Shown one piece after another: positions 16,878 to 24,911 of a DNA stretch of 37,417 nucleotides. A program made the translations under genes and the position numbers. The notes beneath the pieces were generated by a model. The model was not told where the DNA came from, did not search any database, and saw nothing but the letters and a program-made list of their open reading frames with translations. Location of the stretch: NCBI GenBank assembly GCA_965370315.1, contig CBDUTO010000030.1, positions 1 through 37,417 of the forward strand. The letters run 5' to 3'. The DNA is from 1-14-2-50-31-20 sp965370315. Its GTDB lineage: Bacteria; Bacteroidota; Ignavibacteria; Ignavibacteriales; Melioribacteraceae. Every line of letters starts with the position of its first letter. Position 1 is the first letter of the stretch.

Positions 16878-17714
16878 TTATTTTTTTGCTGCACCATTTA
16901 AATAGTACTTATGGAAATGAGCAGTAACCTTTTCAAATACCTCATCAATTGAGCTACAAAAATCGAATAATTCCATATCACTTTTACTTACTGTTCCATA
17001 TTCAATAAGTTTATCAAAGTTAATTATATCTTTCCAGAATTTTTCATCGTACATAATAACTTTCATATCTTTTTTGATTTTTTTAGTTTGCATCAATGTT
17101 ATAACTTCCATGAATTCATCTAATGTTCCAAATCCGCCAGGAAAAACTATCAATGCTTTTGCAAGATATACAAACCAAAATTTTCTCATAAAGAAATAGT
17201 GAAACTCATATGTCGATTCAGGTTTTAAATATTTATTTCCAAATTGTTCAAAAGGAATTGAAATATTTAGCCCAATGGAATCTCCACCAGCTAACTTAGC
17301 ACCTTTATTTGCTGCTTCCATTATTCCAGGTCCACCACCACTACAAACTATGAAACGTTTTTCTGTTTCAGATAATTGCATTGACCATTCAGTTAATCTT
17401 TTTGATAACTCAACAGCGTCTTCATAGTAATGTGACATCACAAGCATTTTCTCAGCTTTAGCTAACTCATCTTTATATTTACGAGTTGTTTTCTTTTCAG
17501 ATTTTTTTAATTCTCTAAGTTTTGCTTTTGCTTCTTTCTCAGACTTAATTCTTGCTGAACCAAAAAATACTATTGTATCAATTATTTTATTTTTGCTAAA
17601 TCTCAATTTAGGTTCAATAAATTCTGATAATATTCTTAATTCTCTAGCACCTGCTGAGTTAAGAAATTCGCTATTGTTATAAGCTGTTAAAACTTCTGCC
17701 TTCTTTTTTGACAT
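16878..17714 (-). CDS. LOG-family protein (TIGR00730-type)
   Basis: A 278-residue Rossmann-fold protein of the LOG family. Members cleave nucleoside 5'-monophosphates (cytokinin riboside phosphoribohydrolase or, in some bacteria, other nucleotides). The middle holds CSGGGPGIMEAANKGA and then the signature FPGGFGTLDEFMEV, with the catalytic Glu in PGGxGTxxE. An N-terminal extension of about 80 residues, with a charged helical segment rich in Lys and Glu (about residues 57-90), precedes the core, longer than in short 190-residue LOGs. A GGAAGGAG Shine-Dalgarno supports the start. The gene ends at the shared terminator at 16824-16855 and lies downstream of secG. The actual substrate is not known. 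Confidence 0.88.
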   Translation of the reverse strand: MSKKKAEVLTAYNNSEFLNSAGARELRILSEFIEPKLRFSKNKIIDTIVFFGSARIKSEKEAKAKLRELKKSEKKTTRKYKDELAKAEKMLVMSHYYEDAVELSKRLTEWSMQLSETEKRFIVCSGGGPGIMEAANKGAKLAGGDSIGLNISIPFEQFGNKYLKPESTYEFHYFFMRKFWFVYLAKALIVFPGGFGTLDEFMEVITLMQTKKIKKDMKVIMYDEKFWKDIINFDKLIEYGTVSKSDMELFDFCSSIDEVFEKVTAHFHKYYLNGAAKK

Positions 17715-17752
17715 ATTTTCTCCTTCCTTTAAAATTCGGACTGTGAATATAC

Positions 17753-17789
17753 AAAAAAACCTATCATTTCCTAAAGGAAAGATAGGTTT
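17753..17789 (-). terminator. Terminator of secG
   Basis: Arms AAACCTATC (17757-17765) and GATAGGTTT (17781-17789) enclose a second stem TTTCC/GGAAA. On the minus strand a T run follows (A residues at 17753-17759). It lies directly downstream of secG. Confidence 0.9.
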
Positions 17790-17815
17790 CTTCAGAAACT
17801 AGTCTGAATTAAAAT

Positions 17816-18172
17816 TTAGTTTTCTATATTTGCGGGGGTCTCACTTCCTGTTGTAGGAGGAAGATTTGGAGTAGTAGGAGCTTGTTGAGATTGAGATCCT
17901 TGAATAATACTCTCTCTTTGCTCGCTAGTTGTTTGTCCCGGAAGAAAGAAAAGGTTAATCACAACTGCTAAAACTAGCAATGAACCACCTAACCACCAAG
18001 TTGACTTACTTAAGAAATCAGCAGTTCTTCTTGAACCGAACATATTTCCAAAACCACCACCGGCACCACCAGTTATTCCAGCCATACCACCACCTTTACT
18101 TGATTGTAATAAAATTACAACTACTAGTAAAAATGAAATTATTATTGCTATCGTAATTAATAAAGTGTACAT
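17816..18172 (-). CDS. secG: Preprotein translocase subunit SecG
   Basis: SecG is a small membrane subunit that assists SecYE/SecA in protein export. The 118-residue protein has two membrane helices (about residues 2-23 and 57-76). The linker contains the family motif LLQSSKGGGMAG and a glycine-rich run, followed by FGSRRTADFLSKSTWW. The C-terminal 35 residues are a Gln/Pro/Thr-rich tail. The start has a Shine-Dalgarno (AGGAGAAAC) close upstream. The gene begins 24 bp after the tRNA-Met gene on the same strand, so cotranscription with the tRNA is likely. It ends at the terminator at 17753-17789. Confidence 0.95.
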   Translation of the reverse strand: MYTLLITIAIIISFLLVVVILLQSSKGGGMAGITGGAGGGFGNMFGSRRTADFLSKSTWWLGGSLLVLAVVINLFFLPGQTTSEQRESIIQGSQSQQAPTTPNLPPTTGSETPANIEN

Positions 18173-18196
18173 CTAATGTTTCTCCTAATAAAATTG

Positions 18197-18270
18197 TAGC
18201 GAGAGAGGGATTTGAACCCCCGACACGTGGATTATGATTCCACTGCTCTAACCAACTGAGCTACCTCGCC
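18197..18270 (-). tRNA. tRNA-Met (CAT anticodon)
   Basis: A 74-nt cloverleaf on the minus strand. The acceptor is GGCGAGG paired with TCTCGCT, the D arm is GCTCAGTTGGTTAGAGC, the anticodon stem is GTGGA/TCCAC with loop ATCATAA (anticodon CAT), and the T loop is TTCAAAT. The discriminator is A and no CCA is encoded. The body (TAGCTCAGTTGGTTAGAGCA, GGC 5' end) resembles elongator tRNA-Met. It is not an initiator, since the anticodon stem lacks the GGG/CCC pairs. A lysidine-modified tRNA-Ile2 with the same anticodon cannot be fully excluded by eye. Confidence 0.9.
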
Positions 18271-18374
18271 AATTTTTTAAAATACAGACTTGTAATATAT
18301 AGATAGAATGAAATAATTTCAAGAAAAAAGATTATGAAATAAGCAGTAATAACATTTTAGATTAAGCATTAAAT

Positions 18375-18405
18375 TTTGTTTTTTATAAAACTAATACTAT
18401 CTTTG
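18375..18405 (+). promoter_or_regulatory. Predicted promoter of the NTPase module
   Basis: TTTG at 18375-18378, a 19-bp spacer and TATCTTTG at 18398-18405 form a perfect Bacteroidota sigma-A promoter. Transcription would start near 18410-18413, giving a leader of about 70 nt before the ATG at 18479. The leader contains the inverted repeats at 18410-18449. Confidence 0.7.
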
Positions 18406-18409
18406 CATT

Positions 18410-18449
18410 GTGCGATACATTTATCGTACGACATGCACATCGCACGATA
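18410..18449. promoter_or_regulatory. Three GTGCGATA-type half-sites; operator or leader hairpin
   Basis: GTGCGATA (18410-18417) is followed by TATCGTACGA (18422-18431) and TCGCACGATA (18440-18449). The second and third form an inverted repeat with 9 of 10 positions matching and an 8-nt spacer. The first and second form another with 7 of 8. The cluster lies exactly at and after the predicted transcription start, where a repressor would block RNA polymerase. As RNA it could fold into a hairpin in the leader. The motif's CG content stands out from the AT-rich surroundings. Confidence 0.6.
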
Positions 18450-18478
18450 ATTTTATCTTTAATTAAAAGGGAAAAGAT

Positions 18479-19675
18479 ATGAAAATAATTATTGCTATTA
18501 CAACCAACACAGGTGGTCTTGTACCTACCCAAGATATTGTAGGAAGAGATAGTGAAATAAACGAACTTTGGGAGATTTTAGAAAAAAAGGGCGTTGCTAT
18601 ATTCGCGGAAAGACGTTTTGGTAAAACCTCTATTTTGTGTAAAATGGATGCTGAACCTAAGGATGGTTTTGTTGTATTATACAAGCCAATAGAAGGTGTG
18701 GAAACAATTGAGAAATTTTCGGATGCTTTAATAGATATTGCTAAAGAAAAGGAACTGATTGACGAGAATATTGCAGATAAACTTAAAAAAGGTTTTAATT
18801 TGGCAACTGATGTTGTTCCCGAAGTTAAAGGCGTTAAACTAGGAAAATTTCAAAATAACTGGCAAAAGCAGCTAATTATTTTGTTTAGTAAGCTAATTGA
18901 GAAAAACTCAGACAAAATAATTGTTTTAATGTTTGATGAATTTCCCATTTTCATTGACAAACTGATTGAGTCTGATAAGGAAACAGCTATGTCAGTTCTG
19001 GGTTTCTTTAGGGATATTGCTCACAATAATTATTTTAACAAGAAAATTAGATTTATTTATAACGGTTCCATAGGAATCGATTTGGTTTTAGATAAACTAA
19101 AGAATCTTGGAGTAAATATTGGCGACCCCATCAACTTTTTAACAAAATATAGGCTTGAACCCTTAACAGATGAAAACGCAATTTATCTTTCCAAATGTTT
19201 TAAACTTGGATGCGGTCTAACAATTTCATATAACCTGATAAAGGATATATGTAAAAGAACAGATAATATTCCCTACTATATTGATGTAATTTTTGACAAA
19301 CTAAAAAAATCTGGAAAGAATTCAATAACACAGAAAATTATTGAGAATGCTTTTGACGAAATTATAGATGATACCACAGGCGAAAACAGTACAAAACATT
19401 TTTACGACAGAATAGATAAATTTTATCCGAATAAAAATGTTTCGGAAAACATTTTAAATTTTATTAGCAAAAATCCAGAGTGGACAGCAGAAAATGATAT
19501 TGCAAATAATATTTTATCTACCATTGAAGATATGGACAGAGATAAAATAAATAAAGAAATTGAGCGACTTAAAAACGATGGTTATCTTATTAGAAAAATA
19601 GAGGCCGACAAAAGAGCTTATAATTATAAATATAGCCTCCTAAAAAAGTGGTGGTTAAGAAATAAAGCATATTAG
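18479..19675 (+). CDS. ATPase_2/STAND-like P-loop ATPase, first gene of the pair
   Basis: A 398-residue cytoplasmic ATPase. DIVGRDSEINELWEILE (residues 19-35) is the box common to STAND and archaeal-type ATPases. It is followed by Walker A AERRFGKTS (43-51, lacking the first Gly, as is common in ATPase_2), Walker B IIVLMFDEF with Asp153 and Glu154, and a sensor-like IRFIYNGS near 196. The C-terminal 100 residues look like a winged helix (EWTAENDIANNILS, INKEIERLKNDGYLIRK). The start has AAGGGA 8 nt upstream. No nuclease, protease or membrane effector is seen. The gene precedes the TPR-STAND gene by 27 bp and shares its promoter. Role unknown; with its neighbour it could be a sensing or defence switch. 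Confidence 0.8.
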   Translation: MKIIIAITTNTGGLVPTQDIVGRDSEINELWEILEKKGVAIFAERRFGKTSILCKMDAEPKDGFVVLYKPIEGVETIEKFSDALIDIAKEKELIDENIADKLKKGFNLATDVVPEVKGVKLGKFQNNWQKQLIILFSKLIEKNSDKIIVLMFDEFPIFIDKLIESDKETAMSVLGFFRDIAHNNYFNKKIRFIYNGSIGIDLVLDKLKNLGVNIGDPINFLTKYRLEPLTDENAIYLSKCFKLGCGLTISYNLIKDICKRTDNIPYYIDVIFDKLKKSGKNSITQKIIENAFDEIIDDTTGENSTKHFYDRIDKFYPNKNVSENILNFISKNPEWTAENDIANNILSTIEDMDRDKINKEIERLKNDGYLIRKIEADKRAYNYKYSLLKKWWLRNKAY

Positions 19676-19702
19676 TATAACACAAACTAAATAAGAAAAA
19701 TT

Positions 19703-22291
19703 ATGACACAATCACTACTATCTTTCGGGGCAAAAAATGTTGCACCTGAAATACTTGAAAAGACTTTAACAGTAAGAAAAATTGTTGTTGATGAGATTGA
19801 AGCAAAAATAATAGACAAGGCAAACAAAAACTCTACCTACCAAACTATTATGATTGCACCAAGGGGCAGTGGCAAAACTCATCTTACAAAAGTGATATAC
19901 GATAGGTTAAAGAGTAACAAAATAATATCGAATAAAATAATAATTGCCTATATGCCCGAAGACCCAGTCGGCATTGCTAATTTTACACATCTATTAATTT
20001 CAATAATTCGTTCCTTTATTAAATACAACGAGCCAAAAAGTGAAATATTAAACGAGCTAGTAATAAAGGCTTCTAAAATTGGTGACCTTATAGAGAGAGA
20101 AAACTATCTAAAAGATGTTATAAATCAGTTTGTTGGAAAAAGAATTGTAATTGTTCTTATTGAAAATTTCAATAAGGTATTAGCAAATTTCAAAAAGACT
20201 GGGCAACAAAAGCTACGTGATTTTATTCATCAATATAATAATCTAAGCATTATTGCAACAAGCCAAAGTTTAATTAAAGATATTCAAAAAGATGATTATC
20301 CATTTTATAATTTTTTTGATATTTATCAACTTAAGAAACTAAATTATGATGAAGCAGCAAATTTGCTGAAGGCCATTGCAACAATTGAAAAGAATACAAA
20401 ATTGTTGGAAGTTATGGACGAAGCCTTTTTTATTGGAAAACTAAAAGCCATCTATGCACTAACCGAAGGAAACCACCGTTTGTTAGTTACATTTTATTCC
20501 TTTTTAAATGCAGAATACAAAGCGGAACTCTCGAAAGTTTTTGTGAAAGTTATGAACAATTTAAAACCATATTATGAACAATTTGTTAATCATTTAGCTC
20601 CCGAAGAGCAAAGAATTGTTGAATATCTATCGCAAAATAGAAATGCCATTGATGGAAAAACAATTGCAACTGATTGCTTTTTAGAAAAAAACACTAGTAG
20701 CAAACAACTCTCTAACCTTTACCAAAAAGGAATGATTGATAGATATAAATCTGGGGGAACTACTTTTTACGAGTTAAAAGAACCATTATTACGAATTAGT
20801 TTTGAAATTGGAGAAAACCCAAATGGAATTTCTAAACTATTTATAGATTTTTTAAGCACCTTTTATGAGCAACAAACAATTAAAAATAAATATATCGAAT
20901 TCCACTATGGCTGCCATTTTCAACACGGAGAATTGAAAGAAATATATCAAATGGAAGCAATGATGTATAAAGAAGCTCTGCCACCCATAGTGTTAAAAGA
21001 TATTACAAAATTTGATAAAGAACTAAAGCAAGTAAAAGGCGCTGAAGAACTAAAAAAGATAATAGAAAAAATGGGAATTGAGGCAACCAAAACTTTAGAG
21101 AGCAAATTCTTGATTGATGGGTTAGAATATGCAAATAAAAACCAATACAAAGAAGCAATTGATTGCTATAAAAAAGTAATAGAGATAAATCCTAAAAATG
21201 ATGCTACATATTATAATATGGGGTTTGCATATGGGAAATTAGACAAACACAAAAAAGCAATCGAATGCTTTAATCATGCTATAAAAATAAATCTAAACTA
21301 CAATAATGCATACTATAATATGGGAGTTGCATATCATGAATTACTCCTCTACAAAGAAACAATTGAGTGTTATAAAAAAGCAGTAGAGATAAATTCTAAA
21401 GATGAAGAAGCATATTATAATATGGGAGTTGTTTATTACGAATTACAAAAATACAAGAAAACGATTGAATGTTATAAAAAAACAGTAGCGATAAATCCTA
21501 AGAACGATTTTGCATATAACAATATGGGAACTGCTTATGGTGAATTACACCAATACAAAGAAGCAATTGAATGCTTAAAAAAAGCTATCGAAATAAATCC
21601 TAATAATGATTACGCATATATTAATATGGGAAATGCTTATAGAAAATTACACCACTACAAAAGAGCAATTGAATATTACAAAAAAGCTGTAGAGATAAAC
21701 CCTAAAAACGATTTTGCATATAATAATATGGGAATTACTTATTTAAAAATTAAGAAAATAGATAAATCAATTTTAGCTTTTAAAAATGGTATTAAACTTA
21801 ATCCAAATAATTTTCACACTAAAGGTAGTTTATTGCGTGCTTACATTAGTGCGAATAACTTAATTGCAAGTAAAAAGTTGTTTGCAGAATTGATTAAAAA
21901 AGCTGACAATAAATTATTAAGTAGCATACTCGAAGATGATATTTTGTATTATCTTTTCAGAGATGCCACTCACAATTTTTCTATTAACTTTTGTGCATAT
22001 CTAGTAGAAAATTTAATAACACAAAACAAAGAACAACTTCTATGGAGAGTTTTACCCAATGCTTTATTTAATGTGCTAATAAATATAGAGAATTATAGTA
22101 AAGAAATATTACAACATATTAAAGAGATGCTCGAAACTCACCTTGCAAAAAATTTGGAAATAACTATCCCATTAAAATTATATACAGTGGGTGTTGAGTA
22201 TTTAAAAGGGGAAGAAAAAAATGCACTCTTTAAGTTAAGCAAAGAAGAACGTGAACTATTTAAGAAACAAATACTTGATAAAAGATTATAA
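19703..22291 (+). CDS. STAND-like NTPase with C-terminal TPR array, second gene of the pair
   Basis: An 862-residue soluble protein. The N-terminal P-loop domain has APRGSGKT at residues 52-59 and a Walker B-like strand IVIVLIENFN where Glu154-Asn155 replace the usual Asp-Glu. A sensor 1 stretch LSIIATSQS follows. A helical and winged-helix region runs to about residue 400. Residues about 469-710 hold seven clear 34-residue TPRs (YYNMGxAYxELxxYKEAIECYKKAIEINPKN type) and a weaker eighth. The last 120 residues are helical and unrecognised. The layout (NTPase, winged helix, TPR sensor) resembles STAND and Avs-type proteins, in which repeats bind a trigger. No known effector domain is visible, so the output is unknown. 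It is cotranscribed with the ATPase upstream. Confidence 0.8.
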   Translation: MTQSLLSFGAKNVAPEILEKTLTVRKIVVDEIEAKIIDKANKNSTYQTIMIAPRGSGKTHLTKVIYDRLKSNKIISNKIIIAYMPEDPVGIANFTHLLISIIRSFIKYNEPKSEILNELVIKASKIGDLIERENYLKDVINQFVGKRIVIVLIENFNKVLANFKKTGQQKLRDFIHQYNNLSIIATSQSLIKDIQKDDYPFYNFFDIYQLKKLNYDEAANLLKAIATIEKNTKLLEVMDEAFFIGKLKAIYALTEGNHRLLVTFYSFLNAEYKAELSKVFVKVMNNLKPYYEQFVNHLAPEEQRIVEYLSQNRNAIDGKTIATDCFLEKNTSSKQLSNLYQKGMIDRYKSGGTTFYELKEPLLRISFEIGENPNGISKLFIDFLSTFYEQQTIKNKYIEFHYGCHFQHGELKEIYQMEAMMYKEALPPIVLKDITKFDKELKQVKGAEELKKIIEKMGIEATKTLESKFLIDGLEYANKNQYKEAIDCYKKVIEINPKNDATYYNMGFAYGKLDKHKKAIECFNHAIKINLNYNNAYYNMGVAYHELLLYKETIECYKKAVEINSKDEEAYYNMGVVYYELQKYKKTIECYKKTVAINPKNDFAYNNMGTAYGELHQYKEAIECLKKAIEINPNNDYAYINMGNAYRKLHHYKRAIEYYKKAVEINPKNDFAYNNMGITYLKIKKIDKSILAFKNGIKLNPNNFHTKGSLLRAYISANNLIASKKLFAELIKKADNKLLSSILEDDILYYLFRDATHNFSINFCAYLVENLITQNKEQLLWRVLPNALFNVLINIENYSKEILQHIKEMLETHLAKNLEITIPLKLYTVGVEYLKGEEKNALFKLSKEERELFKKQILDKRL
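21107..21832 (+). repeat. 102-bp tandem repeats encoding the TPR array
   Basis: Seven tandem 102-bp units inside the NTPase gene encode the 34-residue TPRs. Units two periods apart are almost identical at DNA level: the stretch with ACGATTTTGCATATAA occurs at about 21504 and 21708, 204 bp apart. This suggests recent duplication or gene conversion within the array. Confidence 0.75.
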
Positions 22292-22348
22292 AATAAACTA
22301 TCATTTCAATTACATAACTCATGTAAAGAAATTTATATAAATTTGCAT

Positions 22349-22690
22349 ATGACAAACGAAGAAAAAATGGTAATCAAAGAATCAATAATAAAGCAAATTG
22401 ATGAATTTGAAGCAGACATAGTACTTCTAAAAGAAGCAGCGAAGCCGATAGCTCCTGATAGTGCGTATGGTCGTGTATCAAGAATGGATGCAATCAATAA
22501 TAAAGCAATTGTGGATGTATCATTAAAAGATAAAGAGACTACAGTACAACGATTCAAATACACTCTAACTAAAATTGATTCTGAAGATTATGGCAAATGC
22601 TCTAGATGTGGCATTTATATAAATGTTAAACGATTGATGAGTATTCCCTATGTAAATCTGTGCATTTCATGCGCTAGGAAATTTGGATAA
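22349..22690 (+). CDS. TraR/DksA-family C4 zinc-finger protein
   Basis: A 113-residue protein of the DksA/TraR family. A predicted helical N-terminal part (about 1-80) is followed by CSRCGIYINVKRLMSIPYVNLCISCA, a C4 zinc finger near residues 85-108. Family members bind RNA polymerase in its secondary channel and adjust transcription, often with ppGpp. The DxxDxA tip motif of classical DksA is not clearly present, so a general DksA role is uncertain. I use the ATG at 22349; a TTG at 22343 would add two residues. No good Shine-Dalgarno is seen. The MFS gene starts 8 bp downstream and is probably cotranscribed. Confidence 0.83.
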   Translation: MTNEEKMVIKESIIKQIDEFEADIVLLKEAAKPIAPDSAYGRVSRMDAINNKAIVDVSLKDKETTVQRFKYTLTKIDSEDYGKCSRCGIYINVKRLMSIPYVNLCISCARKFG

Positions 22691-22697
22691 TATAAGC

Positions 22698-23912
22698 ATG
22701 GATTACATAAGATTTTTTTTAAGAAACAAAAGATTAATTTCGTTTGGATTTATTTTGACATTCTTTTCAAGTTTTGGGCAAACTTTTTTACTCTCTTTAT
22801 ATGTTCCTAAAATCATTAACGACTTTCAATTAACCAACTCTTTCTTTGGCGGACTCTATGCTATAGCAACTGTTGGTAGTTCTTTTATTTTAGCATATGT
22901 TGGAAAATTAATTGATCATACAGACCTAAGAAAATATACACTCTACTCAGCAGTGCTCTTATTACTTTCATCTTTGATGCTGGCTTTTTCAGCTAATATA
23001 TTTATGATATTCCTAGGCTTACTAGGTTTACGATTTGCAGGACAAGGATTATTAAGTCATATCTCAAGTACGTCTATTTCAAAATTTTTTGATAAAACTC
23101 GTGGCAAAGCTTTAAGTATTACATCACTCGGATACTCAACAGGTGAAGGGTTCTTTCCTATACTAATGAGTTTTGTAATAGGTTATGTTGGCTGGCGAAA
23201 CTCACTTATAATAAATTCTTCAATAGTTGCGATAGTTTTAATTCCATTTATCTGGTTTGTACTTGCAAAAGTTAAAGATCAGAATCATGAAACTAATTTA
23301 ACAGGTAAGGATTCTACTTTTTCAAGAAGCACTCTTTTTAGGGATAAGAATTTTTATTTAATTGCTCTTAATTCAATTGTACTTCCCTTCCTCGTTACTG
23401 GATTATTCTTTTATCAATCCTCACTTGCCGAATTTAAAAATTGGACTATTGAATGGATATCATTTAGCTTTATTGGGTTTGCGATAGGAAGAACTATCTC
23501 CTCTCTTCTGAGTGGTAAACTGATAGATAAATATTCTGCCTTAAAACTATTGCCACTATATTTAATTCCATTTTTAGTTGGATTAATTGCGCTACTCTTT
23601 TTTAATCATACTTATACTGCAATAGCATATCTAACACTTACTGGTATTTCAGTTGGTTTTGGAAGCACAATTAAAACCGCAGTAATTGCAGAAATTTATG
23701 GTGTAAAATCTCTAGGTGGAATTCGTAGTCTGTTTGCTACAATCATGATTCTTGGAACTGCTTTAAGTCCCCTTCTCTTTGGGTTTCTGATTGATAATGG
23801 ATACAGTTTTTTACATATTATTTCTGGTGGAATTATCCTTGTAATTTTAGTTTCAATCCTCAGTACTCAAGTTGCTAAGCAATACAAGTATGCCACAGAA
23901 GTGAATTCTTAA
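22698..23912 (+). CDS. MFS transporter
   Basis: A 404-residue inner-membrane protein with about twelve predicted helices in two halves and a charged cytoplasmic loop in the middle (about residues 190-215, KVKDQNHETNLTGKD). LLSGKLIDKYSALKL resembles the conserved loop 8-9 motif, and VGKLIDHTDLRKYT the loop 2-3 motif (G-K-L-x-D), of major facilitator proteins. The substrate cannot be told. The ATG at 22698 is chosen; a TTG at 22683 would overlap the zinc-finger gene. The stop codon abuts the stop of the convergent FecCD permease gene with no spacer, so neither gene has its own terminator in between. Confidence 0.9.
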   Translation: MDYIRFFLRNKRLISFGFILTFFSSFGQTFLLSLYVPKIINDFQLTNSFFGGLYAIATVGSSFILAYVGKLIDHTDLRKYTLYSAVLLLLSSLMLAFSANIFMIFLGLLGLRFAGQGLLSHISSTSISKFFDKTRGKALSITSLGYSTGEGFFPILMSFVIGYVGWRNSLIINSSIVAIVLIPFIWFVLAKVKDQNHETNLTGKDSTFSRSTLFRDKNFYLIALNSIVLPFLVTGLFFYQSSLAEFKNWTIEWISFSFIGFAIGRTISSLLSGKLIDKYSALKLLPLYLIPFLVGLIALLFFNHTYTAIAYLTLTGISVGFGSTIKTAVIAEIYGVKSLGGIRSLFATIMILGTALSPLLFGFLIDNGYSFLHIISGGIILVILVSILSTQVAKQYKYATEVNS

Positions 23913-24911
23913 TTAAGCAACACGTTTTTTGAGAAGATAAATAAATGCCGGCGCACCAATCATAGCAGTTACAACCCCTACTGGAAGCTCGGAAGGTAAA
24001 ATAATTGTTCGTGCAATTGTATCTGTAAAGAGAAGAAATATTGCCCCTACTAAAAATGATGCTGGAACAACTATTCTATTGTCACTACCGAAAATAATTC
24101 GAACAACATGTGGAATTAATAATCCAACAAAACCAATAATCCCACTTACTGAAACTATAATTCCAACGAGAACACTTGCCAAAATATAAACTACTGACTT
24201 AATCCTTTTTGGATTTAACCCTAGGTTGGATGCATCTTCATCCCCCATTGCAAGTAAATTTAATTTGTATCCAAAGAGAGAAAGTATTACTGAAAGAATA
24301 AGTGAAAATATCACAATGTAATATGCTGAAAAATTGTCAGCCATTGCAAGGTTTCCGACGAGCCAAAAGATTGCAGTTCTAAGAGAGTCATTCATAAATG
24401 TCAAGAGTAACAGAATCAGTGCTGAGAAAAAAGCACCAATCATTACGCCTGTAAGTAGAAGAATATTTGGCTGCAATTTTCCAAATCTATGCCCAAGAAT
24501 AAAAACTAACAGAATTACAATAGAAGCACCAATTACTGAGAATAACTCAACCCATAGAAATGATAATCCAAGAAGCAGCGCTAATACAGCACCAAAACTA
24601 CCTCCACTAGAAACACCAAGTATGTATGGGTCAGCAAGTGGATTCATCAAGAGAGATTGAAAAACTGCACCAGCAACAGAAAGTCCTCCACCAACACCAA
24701 TAGCCAATAACAATCTTGGAATTCTAATATTGAAAATCACCTCTCTAATAGTTTCAGAGGAGGAGCCCCCAAAAGAAGAGAACAATTCTATCAGACTAAT
24801 ATCTAATGACCCTAACAGAAGCGAAAAAAGAGATGTAAAAACTAGCAGAATAAATAGTATTGCTAGCTTTACTATTAGTGATTTAAGATTTATGCTTCTA
24901 TCAAGTTCCAT
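23913..24911 (-). CDS. FecCD/BtuC-family ABC transporter permease
   Basis: A 332-residue membrane protein with nine or ten helices. RIPRLLLAIGVGGGLSVAGA and NPLADPYILGVSSGGSFGA are the hallmark motifs of the FecCD family, which imports iron-siderophores, haem or vitamin B12. GFVGLLIPHVVRIIFGSDNR is the conserved loop that contacts the ATPase, and GVVTAMIGAPAFIYLL is the family's end motif. The ATG lies 22 bp inside the end of obgE, so the genes are coupled. No ATPase or substrate-binding protein gene is adjacent: downstream is a convergent MFS gene. Its partners must be encoded elsewhere. Confidence 0.93.
   Translation of the reverse strand: MELDRSINLKSLIVKLAILFILLVFTSLFSLLLGSLDISLIELFSSFGGSSSETIREVIFNIRIPRLLLAIGVGGGLSVAGAVFQSLLMNPLADPYILGVSSGGSFGAVLALLLGLSFLWVELFSVIGASIVILLVFILGHRFGKLQPNILLLTGVMIGAFFSALILLLLTFMNDSLRTAIFWLVGNLAMADNFSAYYIVIFSLILSVILSLFGYKLNLLAMGDEDASNLGLNPKRIKSVVYILASVLVGIIVSVSGIIGFVGLLIPHVVRIIFGSDNRIVVPASFLVGAIFLLFTDTIARTIILPSELPVGVVTAMIGAPAFIYLLKKRVA

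Noticed and set aside
18197..18270. Initiator tRNA
   Set aside because: The anticodon stem GTGGA/TCCAC lacks the three G-C pairs of initiator tRNA, and position 1 pairs normally.
21107..21832. Regular spacing suggestive of a CRISPR array
   Set aside because: The 102-bp period encodes in-frame TPR units with graded divergence; there are no short identical repeats with unique spacers.
22338..22345. TAAATTTG box directly before the zinc-finger gene
   Set aside because: It would put the transcription start at the ATG and has no -33 partner; the gene may instead be read from upstream.
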